A DNA stretch of 64,000 bases from Marivirga lumbricoides (GTDB lineage: Bacteria; Bacteroidota; Bacteroidia; Cytophagales; Cyclobacteriaceae): positions 170,726-234,725 of the forward strand of contig NZ_BMEC01000012.1 in assembly GCF_014636295.1 (NCBI RefSeq), written 5' to 3'. The notes beneath the pieces were generated by a model. That model made no database searches. It was given only the letters and a program-made list of their open reading frames with translations, and was not told the origin of the DNA. Shown here one piece after another: positions 58,249 through 64,000 of this stretch; the stretch's first letter is position 1, and every line of letters begins with the position of its first letter. The translations under genes were made by a program, and so were the position numbers.

Positions 58249-58476
58249 AGCCTCAATTAAAGATAAGTCAAAAATTCTCAGATTTCCAGATTAAGTATTA
58301 AAAGAAAATTAAACAATCCAAATCCGTGCAAGTTAATAATCGCGTAAGTCCAAAAAGATTGATTGATTGTTAACAACTATTATTAGATTAGAAGCGAAGC
58401 AATATAAAATCTCACTCAACCAATCTCCCCATTTCTAAAAGTAAACATTTTGAGAGGCTTTTGATTTATTTAGATA

Positions 58477-59115
58477 ATGAGAATCTTTATTGCTATTGCG
58501 CTATTTATTGTTTGTTTTGGTTCAATACTATTCATATTCTGGAAGCAGGAAGTAAAATTTTCATTACCCACGCCAGTCCCTTCTAACCTTGAAATTGTGG
58601 AGCAGGGTGACTCTGTGAAATTGCCACAACTCTCAAATTTCATCGGTAAGCCGCTATATATCCATTTTTATAATTATGACTGCCCTTGTTCAAGGTTTAA
58701 CATGAAAGAGTTTGAACTGATGGTAGCAAAATTTAGTGACAAGGTGAATTTTCTTGCCATAGTGGAATCTTCAGGAGAAACAACATCCAATGCAGGTAAA
58801 GAATTTAAGGAGAAATACGAACTTAACATTCCCACTATTTCAGATACCGATGGAGCGCTTGCCAAAGAATTAGGAATTTACAGTACCCCACAGGCTGTAT
58901 TAATAAAAGACAACAAGATTTTCTATAAAGGCAATTATAACAAGGCACGTTTTTGCACTTCCAAAAACACAAAATTTGCAGAAATGGCATTGCAGGCTCT
59001 TATTAAAAACGAAAGCCCTCCAGACTTTCCGCTACTGGCCACCATACCATATGGTTGTGAGTTACCTTCACATTCAAGACAGGAAAGCGGTTTAAGTAAT
59101 TTATTTAATTTTTAA
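58477..59115 (+). CDS. Membrane-anchored redoxin (DUF6436/TlpA-like)
   Basis: A 212-residue protein with an uncleaved N-terminal helix (about 3-22) and a thioredoxin fold facing the periplasm. The active-site-like CPCSRFN lies near residue 69 (residues 69 and 71 are the cysteines, so CxC rather than CxxC). The cis-proline region is YSTPQAVLI, and two more cysteines lie towards the end. It precedes the sensor gene by 7 bp and is co-transcribed with it. Confidence 0.8.
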   Translation: MRIFIAIALFIVCFGSILFIFWKQEVKFSLPTPVPSNLEIVEQGDSVKLPQLSNFIGKPLYIHFYNYDCPCSRFNMKEFELMVAKFSDKVNFLAIVESSGETTSNAGKEFKEKYELNIPTISDTDGALAKELGIYSTPQAVLIKDNKIFYKGNYNKARFCTSKNTKFAEMALQALIKNESPPDFPLLATIPYGCELPSHSRQESGLSNLFNF

Positions 59116-59122
59116 CACATCA

Positions 59123-60862
59123 ATGGAAACAGAAATTAAAAGTAGCTCCTTTTTTAAAACGATAGATCAAAAAGCAGATAGAGCATTAGAATTATTACTC
59201 CTGTTTTATTTCATCTTTGGTATTTTTCTCGGTTTTTTCTATGAAACCTGGCTCGTTGCCTTTGGCGTAGGTGCTTTAAATATAATTCTGTATTACGGAA
59301 TCAAGTTTTTACTTCCTCAATCTAAAGCTTACCAATACGTAGGAAGCCTTGTAGTGGGTGTTTTTATGGCTCAATTTATTTACCAGATGCATGGGCTTTT
59401 TGAAATGCACTTTACAGCCTTTATAGCTATTATTATTTTAATGGCTTACCAAAATTTAAAAATATTTATTCCTGTTGTTTTATTTATTGTAGTCCACCAT
59501 TCCATATTTGCCTACATTCAGTACATTGGTTTTACAGAAGGTGTTGCTTCCTATCAGTCCATTTATTTTACTCAAATGGATTATATGGACTTTCAAACTT
59601 TCCTCTTTCATGCCGGCTTAGTGGTAGTTGCAGCAGTAATTGCAGGCAATCATTCCATTGAAGCCAGAAAAAACTCTGTACGCCTTTTTAATAAAATTGT
59701 AGAGACTGAAAAAGATTTTGAAAACACACAGAAAAACATAGAATTCGCCAGGGAAATAGCTAACGATAATTACGAGGTGGATTATCAGCTGGATGAAAAC
59801 GATCCTTTAGGAACTGCTTTAGTAAATATGCAGAAGAACCTTAAAACAAGTAGCTTAAGAGAGAAGAGGGAGAAATTCTTAAACCTGGGTCTTTCTAAAT
59901 TATCCGATATTATCAGAAATAATAATAGCAACCTAAGTTTATTGATGAATGAAACGCTGACATTCATCATTAAATACATGAAACTCAATCAGGGAGGTAT
60001 TTTCATTGTAAATGATGATGACAAAAATGATATCTTTTTGGAATTAGAAGCCCGTTATGCTTATGGCAGGAAGAAGCAAGCCAATTTAAAAATTCATGCA
60101 GGGGAAGGTTTGGTAGGCCAATGTTACCTGGAGAAGGATGTTATTTACCTTACTGAAATACCTGACAGCTATATTAGAATCAGATCCGGGTTAGGTGACG
60201 CCAACCCTCGCACCATCGTGATAGTACCTATACAAAGAGATGGCCAAATGGAAGGAGTAATGGAACTTGCCAGCTTTAGTGCCTTAGAGGAGTACAAAAT
60301 AGATTTTCTGAAGGAAGCTTGTGAAAGTATTGCAGTGGCATTAAATACCACCAAAGTAAACGACAGAACTAAAATACTGTATGAGGAATCACAGCGGCAA
60401 GCGGAAGAAATGAGAACCCAGGAAGAAGAGATGAGGCATAATATGGAAGAAATGGAAGCCACTCAGGAGGAACTGGCCAGAAAAAACAAAGAAATTGAAA
60501 AGCAAAGCGCTGAAAGCAAATCCCTGCTTACCGGTTTACAAAGTTTAATGGCCGTGATTGAGTTTACCCCTGAAGGCCGAATACTTGATGCCAATAAAAA
60601 TTTCCTACAGGCTATGGGCTACGACTTGCAGAGTGTTCAGGGAAAACATCACAAAATATTCGTTTCTCCTGAGTATGAGCAAACTGAGGAATATCAAAAT
60701 TTCTGGAAAGAGATAGGAAATGGAGAAGCTAAAAAAGGAACTTTTGAGAGGTATTCCTCGAAAGGTAAGCTTGTTAAATTGAATGCTATTTACACCCCAA
60801 TTGCTGACAATAGTGGAGTAGTACAAAAAGTAATTAAACTTGCCACTGTTCTTGAGCAGTAA
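59123..60862 (+). CDS. Membrane GAF/PAS sensor without output domain
   Basis: A 579-residue protein. Six membrane helices occupy about 25-190. A linker region follows, then a GAF domain (about 255-415; GEGLVGQCYLEKDVIYLTEIP, RTIVIVPIQRDG), a coiled coil very rich in E, Q and M (about 420-475), and a PAS domain with a PAC-like motif (about 485-575; MAVIEFTPEGRILDANKNFL). No kinase, cyclase, EAL or methyl-accepting domain is present, so it must act through a partner. The upstream redoxin in the same operon suggests redox input. Confidence 0.85.
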   Translation: METEIKSSSFFKTIDQKADRALELLLLFYFIFGIFLGFFYETWLVAFGVGALNIILYYGIKFLLPQSKAYQYVGSLVVGVFMAQFIYQMHGLFEMHFTAFIAIIILMAYQNLKIFIPVVLFIVVHHSIFAYIQYIGFTEGVASYQSIYFTQMDYMDFQTFLFHAGLVVVAAVIAGNHSIEARKNSVRLFNKIVETEKDFENTQKNIEFAREIANDNYEVDYQLDENDPLGTALVNMQKNLKTSSLREKREKFLNLGLSKLSDIIRNNNSNLSLLMNETLTFIIKYMKLNQGGIFIVNDDDKNDIFLELEARYAYGRKKQANLKIHAGEGLVGQCYLEKDVIYLTEIPDSYIRIRSGLGDANPRTIVIVPIQRDGQMEGVMELASFSALEEYKIDFLKEACESIAVALNTTKVNDRTKILYEESQRQAEEMRTQEEEMRHNMEEMEATQEELARKNKEIEKQSAESKSLLTGLQSLMAVIEFTPEGRILDANKNFLQAMGYDLQSVQGKHHKIFVSPEYEQTEEYQNFWKEIGNGEAKKGTFERYSSKGKLVKLNAIYTPIADNSGVVQKVIKLATVLEQ

Positions 60863-60975
60863 ACCATACTGAAATTTCACAGAAAACCTTTTAAGGAAAA
60901 TTGAAAGTTTTTTTACTTTATAACATTACTATTATTTGTGTAACACTATTTTAGGACTGGACACAACCATAAACG

Positions 60976-61009
60976 AAAAAAGCCTCCCGATTTTTATCGA
61001 AAGGCTTTT
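60976..61009 (-). terminator. Terminator after tRNA 3'-end fragment 1
   Basis: On the minus strand the arms AAAAGCCTTTCGAT and ATCGGGAGGCTTTT pair with two wobbles and run into TT. The same 34-bp element occurs at 63261-63294. It may also serve the sensor gene on the plus strand. Confidence 0.7.
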
Positions 61010-61012
61010 CTT

Positions 61013-61056
61013 TGGTGGGGATAGTAGGATTCGAAACATAAAGCCCCCTGCTTGTA
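61013..61056 (-). repeat. tRNA 3'-end fragment 1 (from anticodon loop to CCA)
   Basis: The minus strand reads TACAAGCAGGGGGC, a T-arm-like TTTCGAATCCTAC, acceptor strand TATCCCC, then ACCA. The 5' half of the tRNA is absent. The break lies where a TAC anticodon (tRNA-Val-like) would be. A tRNA 3' end of this kind is a typical attachment-site remnant. Confidence 0.6.
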
Positions 61057-61103
61057 TGGCTAAAATTAAGGACTTATTATCAGTCACTTATATTTTTAGC
61101 CAT
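61056..61103. repeat. 10-bp inverted repeat at the tRNA breakpoint
   Basis: ATGGCTAAAA (61056-61065) and TTTTAGCCAT (61094-61103) form perfect arms. The left arm starts at the base where tRNA similarity ends. Confidence 0.5.
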
Positions 61104-61146
61104 TATTTCACTTGTCTATTTTATGAATAACTTTCTAAGTATACTG

Positions 61147-61839
61147 TCAAGCACAAATTTGCTTATCTTGAAAATTTTTTAACACTTCCCAAGAAGTATT
61201 TTCGGCAACTTGGTAATTAACAGGTTGAATGGAATACAGTGATGAAATAACGTGCCTTCCTCTCAAGTGAAGAGCATCATTATAATAATTTTCTCTTTGA
61301 TTTGAAGGTATTCGTGCAAAATTAAACCATGGCTCAAAAGCAGAGTCATCTTTTGCTTTTGGCCAACTTTTTAAATCTAAAAGATGATATTTAAAAGTTA
61401 AGAAAAGAGCAGCTACAAAAACTCCACAATTGATAAGATAGTCAAATGCTTGAGCAGAATTGTCATATGTTGATTGCCCACTAAATGTCAATTCTCTATA
61501 AACAGGATAATTAAGTTCAAATCTAAAATGTTGGAACTTTTTTGTAGCTAATATTGAGCGGACGAGTGAAATTAATGAGGGAAGATCTTGTTCTACTTTA
61601 AAAGTTTCAAATTTTTTAAATCCATATTCAGAGAAGTTATTTGTGTCTACTTTTTCATATCTAACATATGCGTCACCAAGAAAATGAAAAATAGATAGCT
61701 CTTTTTTATAAACTCAATAAATCCCTACATGTAGAGCTCCCTTCTGGAAATTTACACATTTACCACAAATTCCAACTTCTTTCGTGGAGTTATCAATGCG
61801 TGATAATATTTCAGATTTAGTTTCTATCAACCTCAATAT
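61147..61839 (-). pseudogene. Hypothetical gene broken by an in-frame TGA
   Basis: The frame from about 61834 to 61147 looks coding throughout (GICGKCVNFQKGALHVGIY, then, after the stop, FHFLGDAYVRYEKVDTNN and FDYLINCGVFVAALFLTFKYH), but it is cut by TGA at 61716-61714. Downstream, no ATG occurs; the first start-like codon is a TTG at 61491. The N-terminal CGKC may be metal-binding. No family recognised. Tryptophan is written TGG elsewhere in the frame, so a degenerating gene is likelier than recoding. Confidence 0.5.
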
Positions 61840-62229
61840 TCACTCTAATTCAACTTCAATAGATGACAGTAGAGATGATATATTCTCTTTATTCACACCA
61901 TTTAATATGACTGTTATGCTTTTTAATATAGAATTATGTAAATGTTTCCTGCATTTGATAGCATCTTTTAGAAATTCTGATATAGCAATAAAGTTTTTAT
62001 TTTGAAGTAAATCAAATATGTAGTTATATACTAAATCATTTCTATCTAATATATCAATTTTAGAATTTAATAAATTTTCTAAAACAGTAGGATCATACTC
62101 AACAAGTCCTGAACTATAATCACTGTTCTGAAAATTATTATGCAAATTTTCAGCAAATATTTTTAAATCAGGTATAAAAAGAACTTGACTCGAACCTATT
62201 TTATTTTTCATTGTTGTCTGTGTCATCAT
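61840..62229 (-). CDS. Hypothetical protein in tRNA-flanked islet
   Basis: A 129-residue helical protein with no recognised family. It starts MMTQTTMKNK, and M7 could also be the start. It overlaps the upstream gene by 29 bp. Its TGA stop is in the same reading frame as the broken gene downstream, so both may once have formed one gene of about 360 codons. Confidence 0.5.
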   Translation of the reverse strand: MMTQTTMKNKIGSSQVLFIPDLKIFAENLHNNFQNSDYSSGLVEYDPTVLENLLNSKIDILDRNDLVYNYIFDLLQNKNFIAISEFLKDAIKCRKHLHNSILKSITVILNGVNKENISSLLSSIEVELE

Positions 62230-62539
62230 TTTTCAGAAATTTACCTAATAACTCATAAAGTTCTTTTGCAGTCTGCTTATCCATATAAGTTGTAAACTCA
62301 ATTTCTCTTATAAAACCTTGTTTCGAATCTTTACCTAATTTTTCATTTACAACTTGGTTATTTATTATATCGTATGTCAAACTTTTAGGAATGGCATTTC
62401 TAGTTGAATAAAAAGACAAGCTTAACATATTCCTTGGGGTGATAGCTCCCTGAGCTCCATCAGCAAATACTGAGCGGTAATTTGGGTTTTTTTGATAAAA
62501 AACTTCTATTTTGTCACCTTCAGATTTATTGTTTCCCAT
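62201..62539 (-). CDS. Hypothetical protein in tRNA-flanked islet, possibly DUF3467-like
   Basis: A 112-residue protein. The layout YRSVFADGAQGAITPRNMLS, LSFYSTRNAIPK and TYMDKQTAKELYELLGKFL faintly resembles DUF3467 proteins, but I am not sure. It is the first gene of the islet on the minus strand and overlaps the next by 29 bp. Confidence 0.55.
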   Translation of the reverse strand: MGNNKSEGDKIEVFYQKNPNYRSVFADGAQGAITPRNMLSLSFYSTRNAIPKSLTYDIINNQVVNEKLGKDSKQGFIREIEFTTYMDKQTAKELYELLGKFLKNDDTDNNEK

Positions 62540-62700
62540 TGCTAAAGTCTATTGATCTAATTGATGCTTTGTTAAAAATATCTTTAGTTTTATTATAAAT
62601 ACTTAGATGCAGTACAAAGATATATCAAATATTTTTGATATCATAACTAACGCTTTTACGCCAGCTATGTTATTAAGAACTACTTTTAAACATTACTATT

Positions 62701-62920
62701 TCATGTTTTATATTTTATAATAACAGCAGTTATACTTATAACAACTGCTAATAGTAAGAATCCTAAAGAATACTGATTTGAAGTTAATTCCATCATAAAT
62801 TTATAACCTTCATGAAATATTCTGTTAACAATCACATTATCAAATTCAAAACTTTCATCTTTCGCTTCTTAACAGGTATTTCTTCCTCTTTTATTAATTG
62901 CTCTTCAACTAGTCAACCAA
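62701..62920 (-). pseudogene. Remnant of a small membrane-protein gene
   Basis: Two adjacent frames read like one protein with a frameshift: first EEQLIKEEEIPVKKR, then DESFEFDNVIVNRIFHEG and a hydrophobic helix (LGFLLLAVVISITAVIIKY) ending at a TGA at 62703-62701. Neither frame alone has a good start. Family unknown. Confidence 0.3.
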
Positions 62921-63260
62921 TGCATGTTTCAATGTAATTTTCATATCACCTATAAATTCCCTTATGATTTAGACTGACCTAAATCTGCCCCCATGATAAT
63001 GAAGGAATTTAAATATTTTATCTCACACATTTTTTTTGAAAGGATTGGGCGACTTAGTATTGCAACTATAATTAATTATATAAATTGAAGAATCTAATTC
63101 ATTCTCAACATTCTCCATAATGCTCATAATCAATTTAGATTAGTATCAATTTATGTGACAGTTCATTAATATTATATAGGTTATGACTTTAATAAGTATT
63201 TGTTTAAGGTTAGAAGAAGAAGAGGGCATTAATATTGCTAATATTAGTACTGCACAAAAT
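62921..63260. other. AT-rich spacer in the islet
   Basis: No gene, repeat or structural RNA seen. The DNA is more AT-rich than the surrounding genes. Confidence 0.35.
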
Positions 63261-63294
63261 AAAAAAGCCTCCCGATTTTTATCGAAAGGCTTTT
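63261..63294 (-). terminator. Terminator after pseudo-tRNA 2
   Basis: Identical 34-bp hairpin to that at 60976-61009, directly after the second tRNA-like sequence on the minus strand, followed by further T residues. Confidence 0.7.
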
Positions 63295-63300
63295 CTTTTG

Positions 63301-63665
<365 letters not shown>

Positions 63666-63667
63666 AG

Positions 63668-63747
63668 TGAGGATAGTAGGATTCGAAACATACCTCCCTC
63701 CCGCCTTAGAAGTCGGGATGCTCTAAACCAACTGAGCTATATCTTGG
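63668..63747 (-). pseudogene. tRNA-like pseudogene 3
   Basis: Close copy of pseudo-tRNA 2 (same D-arm and T-arm, CCCGAC stem with changed 3' arm GGCGGG). The 3' end reads TATCCTCACTAAAGG without CCA. It runs straight into the terminator at 63639-63665. Confidence 0.6.
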
Positions 63748-63913
63748 ATTTGTTGATTAAGCTCTCAACTCTTTTTCTGCTCTTCCATTTTTTCACTTGC
63801 TTCTCTCGATTCACGGCCTCCTTCTTAGAAGAAAATGATCCGAAATAAACAACAGCCCATTCAGCATTGCTTCGGATCAACCCGAAAAGTTGGGGAGTAG
63901 TAATTTCAAGCAT
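63737..63913 (-). pseudogene. GIY-YIG gene fragment
   Basis: A 58-codon frame (ATG at 63913). Only the C-terminal part matches GIY-YIG proteins (EWAVVYFGSFSSKKEAVNRE, then [18 protein letters not shown]). The N-terminal GIY and YIG strands are missing; the first 18 residues are unrelated. The last 18 codons are the same as in the intact gene at 63370-63624, and the TAG stop again lies in the tRNA-like D-arm. Confidence 0.65.
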
Positions 63914-64000
63914 AGATTCTTGAGAGTCTATAGAGGAAGAAAGCTACGTTTTTGACCCCTCTGAACTGAGCTCTAAAGGCTTTGATCTTTGCATTAAATG

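Noticed and set aside
61840-61842. TGA as a recoded tryptophan or selenocysteine codon
   Set aside because: The same frame uses TGG for tryptophan, no SECIS-like or selenoprotein family was recognised, and ordinary decay in an islet is simpler.

Overview
The window looks like a chromosome piece from a free-living bacterium of the Bacteroidota, most likely order Cytophagales. The evidence is low GC, many short secreted lipoproteins, promoters of the TAnnTTTG type, few Shine-Dalgarno sites, WG-repeat, KTSC, DUF1028 and DUF1080 proteins, a TPR histidine kinase paired with a LytTR regulator, and a Bacteroidota-type contractile injection system. The genus is an inference. No rRNA, complete tRNA, CRISPR array, insertion sequence or integrase was seen.

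Layout. 1-7.7 kb: 3' end of an extracellular contractile injection system (eCIS) operon: baseplate protein, tape-measure-type protein, AAA+ ATPase and a large SH3/LysM protein that may be cargo. 7.7-18 kb: WG-repeat lipoprotein, DoxX and SDR pair, ClpB, LLM flavin oxidoreductase, DUF1028 protein and an S41 peptidase, with dispersed GC-rich repeats between genes. 18-25 kb: a complete thiamine operon (thiS, thiC, a short ThiE-like gene, thiD, thiE, thiG, thiH, thiF) behind a TPP riboswitch. 25-27.5 kb: uracil-DNA glycosylase, proline iminopeptidase-like lipoprotein and DUF1080 lipoprotein.

27.9-37 kb is the most interesting part. Four neighbouring minus-strand transcription units encode small proteins (KTSC, Excalibur-like, cysteine-rich, DUF5763-like, DUF4236, DUF3892, membrane proteins) and a TIR-transmembrane protein. 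Each is preceded by two direct TTTCCnnnn boxes exactly 21 bp apart, the usual geometry of LytTR operators. Directly upstream lie a LytTR response regulator and its TPR histidine kinase. I propose a local regulon with the TIR protein as a member; its function is unknown.

37-41.3 kb: a block of VOC, SRPBCC and NTF2-like genes divergent from a GlxA-type AraC regulator, then a GxxExxY gene broken by an in-frame stop and flanked by 23-bp inverted repeats. 41.3-54.7 kb: SNF2 helicase, BaiN-type flavoprotein, VWA/MoxR pair, aldo/keto reductase, PafA-like phosphatase and a TPR/WG-type secreted protein. 54.8-60.9 kb: Pcm, then LysR, two small proteins, an SbtA-type bicarbonate permease, a redoxin and a GAF/PAS membrane sensor.

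60.9-64 kb: a tRNA-derived mosaic. Three tRNA 3'-end modules, each followed by a terminator, flank a small islet of decaying genes and are interleaved with GIY-YIG nuclease reading frames whose stop codons lie inside the tRNA-like sequence.
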